Shown: positions 1-10,276, numbered from the stretch's first letter. The stretch is DNA of 64,000 bases from Firmicutes bacterium AM31-12AC (GCA_003480425.1 QUJA01000005.1:1-64000); one strand, 5' to 3'. Program-made: numbers and translations. Notes: generated by a model from the sequence alone, not told the origin.

Positions 1-108
1 CTCCGACTGAGATAAACGCTCCGCGAGGATGCGCAGTGATTCTGATAGGAATATGTCAGCTTCGCTGACCAGAATCACGCGCCAAGTCTCACGGACGTTC
101 GACTTGAA
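1..108 (+). repeat. Structured dispersed repeat, right part of the long form
   Basis: Positions 1-108 nearly match 49938-50043. The copy is cut by the window edge, so its left third is not visible. Nested inverted repeats are GTGATTCTG (36-44) with CAGAATCAC (70-78), and inside them GTCAGC (55-60) with GCTGAC (64-69). It ends in the 11-mer TTCGACTTGAA (98-108), shared with five other sites in this window. There is no coding potential. It resembles a non-autonomous element of the palindrome-associated kind; the family is inferred. Confidence 0.75.
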
Positions 109-282
109 TTATCTGAAAAATTAATTATAGTAAAAATCACTAAAAAAGATTATAATAAAGCTATATTAATCGTGCAAAATTGTATATTTCGCCAGAAATA
201 AAAAAGGCAAAGAAAAGTAGTCACTTGACCTTTTAAAGACATTTCATTTCAAAATATAATATATCAAAAGGAGGACCAAAAC

Positions 283-996
283 GTGGAAATTTTTAAGGGG
301 TTACCATCCAAAAAACGAGAATACATGAATATTCTTTTTCGTAATTGTACGGAAGAAGTAAAGTATTATATGTCAGTTGTGGAAATAGAAGCTGATCAGA
401 CATTTATTAAAGCTGGAGAAGAGTGTAAATATATATATATCGTTTTAACTGGTAAAGTAACCGGAGTAGAATGGCCGATGAATGAGAAATCATATTATTT
501 TAAAGATTTTGGACCAGGCGATTTCTTTGGAGAGATTGAGTGTTTTGCGGGAATGAAAAATTATAGAATAAGCATTTTATCATCTACAAAGTGTCGATTG
601 CTTGCAATTCCTTGTGTATATTATATGGAATGGATGCATATGGATGTAGATGCATTATATATGCGGACACAGGAAAATATGAAGCGGTTAGTTATGCAGA
701 CTGCAGAGGCAAGAAGGTATTTGTTTATGGAAGGAAAAGACCGGTTGATGGTACATTTAGTTCGAAAATATGAACAAAAGCAGCCATTACCGGAAAAATT
801 TGAATTAAAACAGACAAGAACAAGAATCTCGGAAGAAGTTGGCATATCTATGAAGACATTAAACCGTAATATTAAGAAATTAGAAGAAGTAAATCTAATA
901 CAATTGAACAAGGGCAAGATAGTCATTACGAAATCACAATATATGATTATGAAAAAAGAACTTGAATATTATGTTAACGGAGAAAATGTTTTTTAA
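283..996 (+). CDS. Crp/Fnr-family transcriptional regulator
   Basis: A 237-residue protein with the Crp/Fnr layout: a cyclic-nucleotide-binding-like beta-roll at about residues 25-125 with the GPGDFFGEIE loop at 77-86, a dimerisation helix at about 125-150, and a C-terminal winged helix at about 175-216 (TRTRISEEVGISMKTLNR as recognition region). The start is GTG at 283, preceded by AAAGGAGG at 267-274. The N-terminal cysteine cluster of oxygen-sensing FNR is absent, so the effector is unknown. It sits 49 bases upstream of the molybdoenzyme genes in the same orientation and is a plausible local regulator of them; that role is inferred from position only. Confidence 0.85.
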   Translation: MEIFKGLPSKKREYMNILFRNCTEEVKYYMSVVEIEADQTFIKAGEECKYIYIVLTGKVTGVEWPMNEKSYYFKDFGPGDFFGEIECFAGMKNYRISILSSTKCRLLAIPCVYYMEWMHMDVDALYMRTQENMKRLVMQTAEARRYLFMEGKDRLMVHLVRKYEQKQPLPEKFELKQTRTRISEEVGISMKTLNRNIKKLEEVNLIQLNKGKIVITKSQYMIMKKELEYYVNGENVF

Positions 997-1045
997 AAAT
1001 ATCGCAGAGTGCGGTAAAAATAAAAGGAGAAAAGGAGGAAGAAAA

Positions 1046-3342
1046 ATGTATGTAGGTAAAAAAGTAACTCGTGTCGATGCATATGATAAAGTAATCGGAC
1101 GTACACGATATACGGACGATCTGTGTGACAAAGGGGCGTATGTTGCACGTATTTTGCATTCAACAATTGCAAATGGAAAGGTTATTTCTATTGATACAAC
1201 AGAGGCTGAAAAATTCCGGGAGTAGTAAAGGTCTGTACATGTTTTGATTTAAAAGAAAAACATTATTTTCCGACAGCCGGACATCCATGGTCAACGGATG
1301 AATCGCATCAGGATGTAGCGGATAGATTGGTGTTAACAGATAGAGTAAGATTTTATGGGGATGATATAGCAGCAGTTATTGCAGAAGATGAAGTTTCAGC
1401 AGCACAGGCACTTCGTGTTATTAAAGTAGAATATGAAGAATATCCATTTGTACTGGACGTTCATGAAGCAATGAAGGATGGAGCACCACAGTTACATGAG
1501 AACTATCCGAATAATATTTTAAAACATACAACAATCCGTAAAGGAAATTATGAGGAAGCAATCAAAGAACCTGGTTTGATCAAAGTAGAGGGATGGTATA
1601 GCACACCAACGGTACAGCATTGTCATATTGAAAACTTTATTTGTTATGCTGAGAAGGAAGCTGATCGAATCAAAATTGTTAGCTCAACACAGATTCCACA
1701 TATCGTTCGTCGTGTCTGTGGTCAGGCATTAGGAATAGACTGGGGTAAGATCCGTATTATCAAACCATATATTGGCGGTGGATTTGGTAACAAACAGGAT
1801 GTATTGTACGAGCCATTGTGTGCATGGTTATGTTTGCAGGTTGGCGGTCATTTAGTAAAATTAGATGTTCCAAGAGAAGAAACTTTCGTATCAACTCGTG
1901 TACGTCATGCAATTCATAGCCACATTGTTTCATGGGTAAGACCGGACGGAACGTTTGCGGCACGTAAGCTGGAAGCATTTTCTGATCAGGGTGCATATGC
2001 ATCTCATGGACATAGTATTTGCGCCAAAGGAGTCGGAGCATTTCCACAGCTTTATCCATGTGACAATGTAGAGGCAGACGCCTATACTGTATTTACAAAC
2101 AAATCAGTAGCAGGTGCTATGCGTGGTTACGGAATTCCACAAGCAATGTGGGCAGTGGAATGTCACACAGAGGAAGTAGCAGCGAAATTGAATATGGATC
2201 CAATAGAATTCAGACGTAAAAATCTGATGCCGGTTGGATTTGTAGATGCATTTTCTAAAAATGAATTGTATTCTGATACATTTAATCAGTGTATTGATAA
2301 GGGTATGGAAGCTACAGATTTCAAGAGAAAATACGAAGAATATAAGAATCAGACTGGTGATGTAAGAAGAGGAGTAGGAATGGCAGTATTCTGGTACAAC
2401 ACAGCAGTATGGCCGATATCTCTTGAAACTTCTTCTTGTAGAATGGTACTTAACCAGGATGGTTCCCTTCAGGTACAGCTTGGAGAAACTGAGATCGGAC
2501 AGGGTGCTGATACAGCATACGCTCAGATGACAGCAGATGTGCTTGGAGTTCCAATGGACATGGTACACGTTGTTTCATGTCAGGACACAGATATAACTCC
2601 ATTTGGAACAGGAGCTTATGCATCACGTCAGACATATACAGCAGGATTTGCAATTCGTCAGACAGCATCACTTTTGAAAGAACACATTTTGAAATATGCA
2701 CATGAGTTGACACGTATGCCGGAATATAACTTAGATATTATTGATGGTAAGATTGTACGTGTGACAGACAAAAGAGAACTGATGTCTTTAGGAGAATTAT
2801 CAACAGAAGCTTTGTATAGCTTAAATCACAGTCAGCATCTGTCAGCAGAGAGTACAGCACAGATTAAATCCAATGCATATTCATTTGGATGTACATTTGC
2901 AGAAGTAGAAGTAGATATCCCAATGTGCAAGGTTAAATTGCTTGACCTGGTAAATGTACATGATGCAGGAACACTTATCAACCCTGCATTGGCTGAGGCA
3001 CAGGTACATGGTGGTATGAGTATGGGAATTGGCTTTGGATTGTCAGAAAAACTGTTGTTTGATCCAAAGACAGGAAGAGCATTGAATAATAACTTATTGG
3101 ATTATAAATTATCAACATTTATGGATCATCCAAATTTACGAGCATATTTTGTTGAAAATCCAGAGCCTACAAGTGCATTTGGAACAAAATCATTAGGAGA
3201 GCCGCCTACATGTTCTATTGCACCGGCAATCCGTAATGCGGTATACCATGCAACAGGCGTATTTGTAAATGATGCACCGGTAAATCCACATAATCTCTTC
3301 CGTAAATTAAAAGAAGAACATATGATAGAAGGGGGCGAATGA
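1046..3342 (+). pseudogene. xdhA: Xanthine-dehydrogenase-type molybdopterin subunit, frameshifted
   Basis: Large molybdenum-cofactor subunit of a xanthine dehydrogenase family hydroxylase, about 765 residues if the frame is restored. The ATG at 1046 follows AAAGGAGG (1031-1038). The first frame runs into TAG at 1223-1225. The protein continues one frame over from about 1214 (VVKVCTCFDLKEKHYF, and so on) to TGA at 3342. One extra A in the run at 1209-1213 joins them seamlessly through a typical PGVVKV segment. Visible motifs include GGGFGNKQD, RGYGIPQ, ETEIGQGADT and the C-terminal GEPP that carries the catalytic glutamate in this family. It overlaps the FAD subunit start by 4 bases. It is either a real frameshift or a homopolymer error. 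The substrate, xanthine or another purine, is inferred from the adjacent permease. Confidence 0.85.
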
Positions 3343-4232
3343 TTATGTATGATATTAAAGCGTTATATGAAGCAGAAAATGTAGAAGATGCGATCAGACT
3401 TTTACAGGAACATCCAGAAGCACAGATCATTGCAGGGGGAAGCGATGTACTTGTGCAGATGAGAGAAGGAAAAAGAGCAGGAAAAGAACTGGTCAGCATT
3501 TATATGATCGATGAAATGAGAGGAGTTTCATATGAAGAGGACGGTGCAATTCGTATCGGTTCGCTTACAAGCTTTTCACATATTACAAAAGATCCGATTA
3601 TTCAGAAACATATCAATGTACTTGGGGAAGCAGTTGATATGGTAGGAGGACCACAAATCCGAAATATTGGAACAATCGGTGGAAATACATGTAATGGTGT
3701 AACTTCTGCGGATTCAGCATCGACACTTCATGCATGGGATGCTGTGGTAGAAATAACAGGACCGGAAGGTGTACGTAGAATACCGATTAAAGATTTTTAC
3801 ATAAAAGCAGGAGTTGTAGACCTGAAACCAGCAGAAATTCAGACAGCAATTATTATACCGAAAGAATCATATGAAGGTTATTATGGACATTATATTAAAT
3901 ATGCTATGAGAAATGCCATGGATATTGCAACTACAGGTTGTTCGGTTAATGTAAAACTGTCCGAAGATAAAAAAACAATTGAGGATGTCAGAATTGCATA
4001 TGGTGTTGCGGGTCCGGTGCCAATGAGAGCACCATCAGCAGAGCAGGTTGCAAAGGGAAAACCAGTAACAAAAGAAGTTGTTGAAGAATTTGCAAAAGCT
4101 GTATTAGAAGACATTAATCCACGAGACAGTTGGAGAGCTGCTAAGGATTTCCGACAGCATATCGCAGTTGTTCTTGCTAAGAGAGCTTTGACAGAATCAA
4201 TTCGACTGGCAGGAGGTGAGATAGATGAGTAA
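3339..4232 (+). CDS. xdhB: Xanthine-dehydrogenase-type FAD-binding subunit
   Basis: A 297-residue FAD subunit of a three-polypeptide molybdenum hydroxylase, which passes electrons from the Fe-S subunit to the final acceptor. The first FAD loop is visible as AGGSDVLVQMREGK (about residues 31-44) and the second as IRNIGTIGGNTCNGVTSADS (about 107-126), followed by the CO-dehydrogenase flavoprotein C-terminal domain. ATG at 3339 overlaps the TGA of the molybdenum subunit (ATGA), and the 3' end overlaps the Fe-S subunit by 8 bases. The three are therefore translationally coupled. The length is normal for the family. Confidence 0.9.
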   Translation: MIMYDIKALYEAENVEDAIRLLQEHPEAQIIAGGSDVLVQMREGKRAGKELVSIYMIDEMRGVSYEEDGAIRIGSLTSFSHITKDPIIQKHINVLGEAVDMVGGPQIRNIGTIGGNTCNGVTSADSASTLHAWDAVVEITGPEGVRRIPIKDFYIKAGVVDLKPAEIQTAIIIPKESYEGYYGHYIKYAMRNAMDIATTGCSVNVKLSEDKKTIEDVRIAYGVAGPVPMRAPSAEQVAKGKPVTKEVVEEFAKAVLEDINPRDSWRAAKDFRQHIAVVLAKRALTESIRLAGGEIDE

Positions 4233-4731
4233 GCAGTATAAATTACTTTCTTGTACGATCAATGGAAAAAAAGTTGAGAAGATGATTGATGTCCGTGCTT
4301 CGCTTACGGACGTACTTCGAGATGATTTTCGAATGACCAGTGTAAAAAAAGGATGCGAAGTAGGGGAATGCGGAGCATGTAATGTTATTATTGACGGCGA
4401 ATGCTTTAACTCTTGCATTTATCTGGCAGTTTGGGCTGAAGGAAAAGAAATTCTTACATTGGAAGGACTTGCAGGACCGAATGGCGAATTATCTGACATC
4501 CAGCAGGCATTTATAGATGAAGCAGCTGTGCAGTGTGGGTTCTGTACACCGGGATGTATTATGAGTGCAACTGAAATTTTGAATGCAAAAAGAGAGTTTT
4601 CTGATGATGAAATACGAAAATTAATGTCAGGACACTTGTGCAGGTGTACAGGATATGAGAATATATTAAGAGCGGTGAAGAAGACAATGCTGCGAAGACT
4701 AGGAAAAAATGAAGAGGCGGATGCAATTTAG
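4225..4731 (+). CDS. xdhC: Xanthine-dehydrogenase-type [2Fe-2S] subunit
   Basis: A 168-residue small subunit with two [2Fe-2S] clusters. The plant-ferredoxin-like N-terminal cluster is formed by the cysteines of GCEVGECGACNVII plus the later cysteine in FNSCIY. The helical C-terminal cluster is CGFCTPGC with HLCRCTGY. It relays electrons from the molybdenum site to the FAD subunit. It is the last gene of the coupled xdh trio, and the permease gene follows after 32 bases. Length and cysteine spacing are complete, so this subunit looks intact although the molybdenum subunit is frameshifted. Confidence 0.92.
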   Translation: MSKQYKLLSCTINGKKVEKMIDVRASLTDVLRDDFRMTSVKKGCEVGECGACNVIIDGECFNSCIYLAVWAEGKEILTLEGLAGPNGELSDIQQAFIDEAAVQCGFCTPGCIMSATEILNAKREFSDDEIRKLMSGHLCRCTGYENILRAVKKTMLRRLGKNEEADAI

Positions 4732-4763
4732 AAAAAAGTTTATGAAAGAAAAAGGTATTTGGT

Positions 4764-6172
4764 ATGAAAGTTAATAAAGAGGAAAATATCACCACAGTAA
4801 GTGAAGAGAATATTTACAAGTTAAACGGACGAGTTCCACTTAATAAAGCAATTCCGTTTGGATTGCAGCATGTATTGGCTATGTTTGTATCGAACTTAGC
4901 CCCTGTATTGATTGTATGTAGTGCAGCTCTTGTGAGGGGGACAGGAGATCATCTGACTGCGGTAGAGATTACAAGATTATTGCAGTGTGCAATGTTTGTA
5001 GCGGGTATAGGTACTTGTTTACAGTTATATCCGATATGGAAAATCGGTTCCAAACTGCCAATCGTTATGGGAGTTAGTTTTACATTCCTTGGAAGTTTGT
5101 TAATGATCTGTACTAATCCTGATCTTGGATATGAAGGCATGGTTGGAGCAGTTATCCTCGGTGGTATTTTTGAAGGTCTGGTTGGACTTAGTGCACAGTA
5201 CTGGAAAAAATATCTGACACCAATCGTATCAGCTGTGTAGTAGTTGCAATCGGATTGTCTTTGCTTCCTGTTGGAATGAACTCATGGGGAGGTGGAAGCG
5301 GCTCAGAAACATTTGGTGCATGGTATCATTTGTTTATCGGAGCTGTAACATTACTGATTTGTCTGGTATCTAGTTACTTATTAAAAGGTGTGTATAAGAA
5401 CCTGAATGTTCTGGTAGGATTAGTTGGAGGTTACATAGTATCTGCAATTTTTACAGTTACAGGAATTGCTCCGATGATCGACTTTTCAGGAATTGAAAAA
5501 ACAATTGAAGAGGTTGGTTTTGTAAGTATTCCAAGACTTGTGTTCTTCACAAGCCACAAGCCGGTATTTAATCTTGGTGCATTCTTTACAATTGCAATCG
5601 TGTTCCTTGTATCTGCTGCGGAGACAACAGGTGCAACAACAGCAATAGCGAAAGGTGCATTGGACAGAGATTTAAAAATGGAAGAATTGCAGGGGTCTCT
5701 TGCAGTCGATGGATTTTCAAGTGCGATTTCAGGATGCTTTGGATGTCTTCCACTTACATCTTTCAGCCAGAATGTAGGGCTTGTAACAATGACAGGGGTT
5801 ATCAATCGTTTTACAATCCTGATGGGAGCAATTATTTTAATCTTAGCATCATTATTCCCACCACTTGGAGCATTCTTTAACTCACTTCCACAGGCAGTAC
5901 TTGGTGGATGTACAGTTATGATGTTTGGCTCTATCATGTATGAAGGTGTGAAGATGATGAAGGATTGTGAATTCAACAACAGAACAATGATCATTGTATC
6001 ACTTGCATTCTGTGTTGGTGTTGGATTAACTCAGACAGATGGAAACTTCTTTGCTGCATTCCCGGCAGCAGTAGGTGATATCTTTAATGGAAATGCAGTT
6101 GCAGGAGTATTTGTGGTATCATTACTTCTCAGTTTGTTCTTGCCGAAACATACAGGGGAGACAGAAGAATAA
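4764..6172 (+). pseudogene. NCS2-family purine (xanthine/uracil) permease, frameshifted
   Basis: Membrane permease of the nucleobase:cation symporter-2 family, about 469 residues if repaired. The N-terminal half (VPLNKAIPFGLQHVLAMF, then several hydrophobic spans) ends at TAG 5238-5240. The rest continues one frame over from about 5240 (VVVAIGLSLLPVGMNSWGG) to 6172. One extra base near 5235-5239 restores a continuous transmembrane segment. The C-terminal half carries the NCS2-like SAAETTGATTAIAKG and FSSAISGCFGCLPLTSFSQN motifs. Its place directly after a xanthine-dehydrogenase trio suggests it imports the purine that the enzyme oxidises. A real lesion or a sequence error are both possible. 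Confidence 0.83.
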
Positions 6173-6183
6173 AAAGTTTTTAT

Positions 6184-6238
6184 CTCAGTCGAGAAGACTC
6201 CCTCCTCTTTCAGGTGGTGAGTAACTGTTCGACTTGAA
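6184..6238 (+). repeat. Dispersed repeat, short (55-base) form
   Basis: This starts with CTCAGTCGAGAAGACTCCC, as does the long copy at 49868. It continues through an imperfect hairpin (TCCTCTTTCAGGTGGTGAGT) and ends in TTCGACTTGAA (6228-6238). The central part present in the long copy is missing. It lies 11 bases after the permease stop codon. The left-end block resembles right-end hairpins of IS200/IS605-type elements, but no transposase is present. Confidence 0.7.
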
Positions 6239-6246
6239 AAGAATAA

Positions 6247-6293
6247 AAGCAAATGGTCTGGATGCGAAAAGCGTTCGGATCATTTGCTTTTTT
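6247..6293 (+). terminator. Rho-independent terminator of the xdh/permease operon
   Basis: An imperfect hairpin pairs AGCAAATG (6248-6255) with CATTTGCT (6281-6288) and is followed by a run of T residues. It closes the purine operon. The rest of the 6173-6502 gap holds the short repeat and an AT-rich leader with no recognisable gene. Confidence 0.8.
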
Positions 6294-6502
6294 GTAATCA
6301 GAAGAGTTAAGAACAAAAATTGTACATGAAATTTTGCTGTAAAACGTTTTTTCTGAAATTTAAGAAATAAAAATGCAAAAAATTAACTGTTTTTTGAATA
6401 ATTACGAAGAAGTTTCATGATTTGAGAAGTGCTAAACTATAAACATAAAACGAAGAGAAGTTCAAAAGAACTGCCGAGTGAAAAGAAAGAGAGGAAATAA
6501 AA

Positions 6503-7342
6503 ATGGCTAACAAACTTCCAGTTGGAATACAGGTTTATGGTTTAAGAGATCTTCTGGAAAACACTCCGGAAAATTTTAAGAATGTGATGCAGAAAATTAA
6601 AGAGATGGGATATGACGGTGTGGAACTTGCTGGATTGTATGGTCTGGAACCAGAGAACGTAAAAGCAATTCTTGATGAGGTTGGACTTATACCAATCAGT
6701 GCACACGTTGCATTTGCAGAGATGATGGATAACTTAGACCAGATTCTCAAGGATTATTCTACAATCGGTGTGAAATATCTGGTTATGCCTTACATGGCAG
6801 AAGAATATCGTCCGGTTAATCCAGAAGGATTTGAGAGCTTCCTTCCACTTTTAAATGAAGTAGGAAAGAAAATCCATGATGCAGGAATGACATTCTTATA
6901 TCACAACCATGATTTCGAATTCGTAAAACTTCCAGACGGAAGATGGGGATATGACGCAATGTTCGAGGCAATTCCTCATGATCATCTGATGTCAGAGTTA
7001 GATACTTGCTGGTGTGATGTAGCAACAGGAGAAGCAACGGAATTTGTAGAAAAATATACAGATCGTATTCCAGTTGTACATTTGAAAGACTACATCAAAA
7101 AAGGTGAAGTAAAGAACATGTATAAGCTCATCGGTATTGATACAGAAGAGGAAGAAGGAGATACAGGATACTTCGGATTCCGTCCGGTTGGATTTGGACA
7201 GATGATATGGGAGCCTGTACTGGACGCTTCAATCAAAGCAAATGCAAACTGGGTTATCGTAGAACAGGATGAACACTATGAGATGGATCCATTGGAGTGC
7301 GCTAGAAGAAGCCGCGAATACCTCAAGATTCTTGGATGGTAG
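6503..7342 (+). CDS. Sugar phosphate isomerase/epimerase (xylose-isomerase-like TIM barrel)
   Basis: A 279-residue AP-endonuclease-2/xylose-isomerase-like TIM barrel. Likely metal-binding and catalytic positions are visible as HVAFAEM, YHNHDFEF, SELDTCW, VVHLKDYI and VEQDEHYEMDP, in the usual order. Members isomerise or epimerise keto sugars and inositol derivatives; the substrate here cannot be read from sequence. GAGAGGAAAT precedes the ATG. The Gfo/Idh/MocA gene follows after 61 bases, and the two families commonly cooperate in oxidation and isomerisation of sugars or polyols. Confidence 0.85.
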   Translation: MANKLPVGIQVYGLRDLLENTPENFKNVMQKIKEMGYDGVELAGLYGLEPENVKAILDEVGLIPISAHVAFAEMMDNLDQILKDYSTIGVKYLVMPYMAEEYRPVNPEGFESFLPLLNEVGKKIHDAGMTFLYHNHDFEFVKLPDGRWGYDAMFEAIPHDHLMSELDTCWCDVATGEATEFVEKYTDRIPVVHLKDYIKKGEVKNMYKLIGIDTEEEEGDTGYFGFRPVGFGQMIWEPVLDASIKANANWVIVEQDEHYEMDPLECARRSREYLKILGW

Positions 7343-7403
7343 AATTATAACATAATTATAGATAGCAATATTTCATTAAAATAATAAAGAAGGAGAACAA
7401 ATA

Positions 7404-8684
7404 ATGAAAGAGATTAGAATTGCAATTATTGGAACAGGAATGATTTCCCACAGACACATGACAGTTATCAACAACCTGAAAAAACAGGGACAGGCTTTAA
7501 CAGTTGTAGCTGCAGCAGAAATTGACAAAGACAAATTGGAAGCGTTCGGAAAACAGTATGGTATTCCAGAGGAAAATCTGTACCAGGATTTTCGTGAGAT
7601 GCTCAAACGTGATGACATTGATGAAGTAGAAGTTTGTGTACACAATAACCTTCATACATCAGTTGCAACAGCGGTTATGGCAGCAGGATTTGATTGCTAC
7701 TCAGAGAAACCAATGTCAGCAAGCTATGCGGATGCTAAGATTCTATACGATGCACAGAAAAAATATGGAAAGAAACTGGCTATTCAGATCAGTTCTATCT
7801 ACAACCCACAGACTCGTATCGCTAAGAAAATGATCGAAGAAGGAAAACTTGGTAAAGTTTACCATGCAAGAAGTGTCGGACACAGAAGACAAGGACGTCC
7901 TGGATATGATATGCCATTCTTTAGTAAAGACTTCATCAATCCAAAGGTTGGTGTTCACGGACCACTTTTCGACCTTGGAATCTATCACTTGGCACAGATG
8001 CTTTATGTATTAGGTATGCCTGAACTTGAAAGCGTATACGGTGTACAGTCTTGCGATTACTGGACAGATGAAAGAATCGATAAAATCACAAACCGTATTG
8101 CACCAGTAGAAGACCTGGGTGTTGGTATTGCAAGATTCAAAGGTGGCCTTTCAATGGATATTTATGAAGATTGGGCAATCCACATGGATGAAATCGGAAC
8201 AAGCTTCGTAGCAGGTTCTGAAGGTGGACTGAAATTCATCGACGTAGATACAACAGGTGGCCCTCTTGCAGTTCCAGAAGGCGGACAGATTATGGGTGGC
8301 GGAATGCTTCAGAAACCAAGACTTGAGTGGTTCGGTGTTGATAAAGATGGCGTTCTCTTTGAAAATAAATTAGACTGTGCAATCGGTGACATCACAGGAC
8401 AGCAGGAACTTATGCTTCATCCTGAAATGGAAATGTATAACGACAACCAGTTACAGTGGTACTCATACCTTAGAGGCGAATTGGACGACACTACAAGAAT
8501 TGATTCTCCATACATTGCTATGCAGACAGCATTCTTATCAGAAGGTGTTGTACTTTCGAGTGAACTCGGACGCAGTGTAACAGCAGATGAGATTAAAGCA
8601 CTTTCTAAGTCAATCGCACTTCGTGAGCAGGAGACACCATTTGGAACAATCAAATACGATTTTGACGAATACAAACCAGAATAA
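7404..8684 (+). CDS. Gfo/Idh/MocA-family NAD(P)-dependent oxidoreductase
   Basis: A 426-residue dehydrogenase. The N-terminal Rossmann fold starts with IAIIGTGMISHRHM (residues 6-19), and the family EKP motif (YSEKPMSAS) is present near residue 100. The C-terminal alpha/beta domain contains GVHGPLFDLGIYHL, with a plausible catalytic histidine/aspartate pair. It likely oxidises a hydroxyl of a sugar or cyclitol. AGAAGGAGAA precedes the ATG. It forms a two-gene unit with the upstream TIM-barrel isomerase and is closed by a strong terminator. Confidence 0.88.
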   Translation: MKEIRIAIIGTGMISHRHMTVINNLKKQGQALTVVAAAEIDKDKLEAFGKQYGIPEENLYQDFREMLKRDDIDEVEVCVHNNLHTSVATAVMAAGFDCYSEKPMSASYADAKILYDAQKKYGKKLAIQISSIYNPQTRIAKKMIEEGKLGKVYHARSVGHRRQGRPGYDMPFFSKDFINPKVGVHGPLFDLGIYHLAQMLYVLGMPELESVYGVQSCDYWTDERIDKITNRIAPVEDLGVGIARFKGGLSMDIYEDWAIHMDEIGTSFVAGSEGGLKFIDVDTTGGPLAVPEGGQIMGGGMLQKPRLEWFGVDKDGVLFENKLDCAIGDITGQQELMLHPEMEMYNDNQLQWYSYLRGELDDTTRIDSPYIAMQTAFLSEGVVLSSELGRSVTADEIKALSKSIALREQETPFGTIKYDFDEYKPE

Positions 8685-8697
8685 TAAATCTTTGAGT

Positions 8698-8736
8698 AAG
8701 AGTTGGATTTCGCAAGAATCCGACTCTTCTTTTTTT
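8698..8736 (+). terminator. Rho-independent terminator
   Basis: AAGAGTTGGATT pairs with AATCCGACTCTT across a CGCAAG-type loop, followed by a T run (8730-8736). It separates the sugar dehydrogenase unit from the murE promoter immediately downstream. Confidence 0.88.
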
Positions 8737-8739
8737 GCA

Positions 8740-8768
8740 TTTACCCTCGATTTATGATATTCTATATT
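8740..8768 (+). promoter_or_regulatory. Predicted sigma-A promoter of murE
   Basis: TTTACC at 8740-8745 and TATATT at 8763-8768, with a 17-base spacer. It lies directly after the preceding terminator and 32 bases before the murE ATG. Confidence 0.6.
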
Positions 8769-8800
8769 ACAACGATTTCCGATACAAGGAGGTAAAAATT

Positions 8801-10267
8801 ATGCAATTAAGTAAGTTATTAGAACGTTTAGAATATGAAGTAGTACAGGGTAGTGACCAGATTGAGATTTCTACATTAATCAATGATTCCAGAAAAGTGG
8901 AAAATGGAAGCGCATTTGTATGCATCAAAGGTGCGGTTGTAGATGGACATGAGTTTGTGCAGCAGGTTGCAGAAAAAGGGGCATCAGCCGTTATTGTAGA
9001 AGATGAGGTGGATGCACCGAAAGATATGACAGTAATCCGTGTTCCGGATACACGTTATGCTTTAGCTTTGATGTCAGCTGCGTATTTTGGATATCCGGCA
9101 GATAAGTTGAAAGTAATCGGTATTACAGGAACAAAGGGTAAGACGACAACAACTTATATGATTAAATCTATCTTGGATGCAGTTGGTCACAAAGTCGGAC
9201 TGATTGGTACAATTGAGGCAATCATTGGTGACAAACATATTCCGGCAGCAAATACAACACCGGAATCTTATACGATTCACAAATATTTTGCAGAGATGGT
9301 AGAAGCTGGTTGTGATTGTGTTGTAATGGAGGTTTCATCTCAGGGATTGATGCTTCATCGTACAGCAGGAATCCCATTTACAATTGGTATTTTTACAAAT
9401 CTGGGAAAAGATCATATTGGACCAAATGAACATAAGGATTTTGATGATTACAAACGTTGCAAAGGTCTTTTGTTCAAGCAATGTGAGATTGGAATTGCCA
9501 ATGTAGATGACAAATATTTCGAGGATGTATTTGCAGGCGCAACTTGCAAGACAGAGACATTCGGTTTTTCTGAAAAAGCAGATTTGCGGGCAACAGATAC
9601 GCATTTGGTATCCAGACCGGGATATCTTGGAGTGGCATACAAGGTGGAGGGACTGATGAATTTCGATGTGGAAATCGATATTCCAGGAACATTCAGTGTC
9701 TATAATTCACTTACGGCGATTGCTGTATGCAGACACTTCGGTGTGCCGATAGATGCAATTAAAAAGGCACTTAAGGTTGCGAAGGTAAAGGGAAGAATCG
9801 AGATGATAAAAGTATCAGATGACTTTACACTCATGATTGATTATGCACACAATGCAATGAGTCTGGAAAGTCTTTTGACTACATTGAAAGAATACAATCC
9901 AAAGCGTCTGGTATGTTTATTTGGCTGTGGAGGAAACCGTTCCAAAGACAGACGTTATGAGATGGGAGAAGTCTCAGGTCGTCTGGCAGATTTGACTATC
10001 ATTACATCGGATAATCCAAGATTTGAAGAACCACAGGCGATTATTGATGATATTAAGACAGGAATTCAGAAAACGGATGGAAAATATGTAGAAATCTGTG
10101 ACAGAAAAGAAGCTATCAAGTATGCGATTGAACATGGACAGACTGGAGATGTCATTGTTCTTGCCGGTAAAGGGCATGAAGATTATCAGGAAATCAAAGG
10201 TGTAAAACATCCGATGGATGAGCGGGTGCTGATTCAGGAAGTCTTAGAAGAATTGAAAGCAAAATAG
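8801..10267 (+). CDS. murE: UDP-MurNAc-tripeptide synthetase MurE (DAP-type)
   Basis: Cytoplasmic Mur ligase, 488 residues, adding the third amino acid to UDP-MurNAc-L-Ala-D-Glu in peptidoglycan synthesis. The P-loop is GITGTKGKTTTTYM, the central ligase domain includes TTPESYTIHKYF, and the C-terminal domain carries DYAHNAMSLE. DNPR in ITSDNPRFEEP is the signature associated with meso-diaminopimelate specificity. The ATG at 8801 is chosen over an in-frame upstream ATG at 8735 because AAGGAGG (8786-8792) precedes it and because 8735 lies before the likely promoter. priA follows after 9 bases. Confidence 0.95.
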   Translation: MQLSKLLERLEYEVVQGSDQIEISTLINDSRKVENGSAFVCIKGAVVDGHEFVQQVAEKGASAVIVEDEVDAPKDMTVIRVPDTRYALALMSAAYFGYPADKLKVIGITGTKGKTTTTYMIKSILDAVGHKVGLIGTIEAIIGDKHIPAANTTPESYTIHKYFAEMVEAGCDCVVMEVSSQGLMLHRTAGIPFTIGIFTNLGKDHIGPNEHKDFDDYKRCKGLLFKQCEIGIANVDDKYFEDVFAGATCKTETFGFSEKADLRATDTHLVSRPGYLGVAYKVEGLMNFDVEIDIPGTFSVYNSLTAIAVCRHFGVPIDAIKKALKVAKVKGRIEMIKVSDDFTLMIDYAHNAMSLESLLTTLKEYNPKRLVCLFGCGGNRSKDRRYEMGEVSGRLADLTIITSDNPRFEEPQAIIDDIKTGIQKTDGKYVEICDRKEAIKYAIEHGQTGDVIVLAGKGHEDYQEIKGVKHPMDERVLIQEVLEELKAK

Positions 10268-10276
10268 GAGAAACTT

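Noticed and set aside
997..1045. Purine riboswitch ahead of the xdh genes
   Set aside because: The gap is only 49 bases and lacks the conserved purine-aptamer loops.
1209..1225. Programmed frameshift in the molybdenum subunit gene
   Set aside because: No known case in this family, no slippery heptamer with downstream structure, and the same kind of one-base loss occurs in unrelated genes here.
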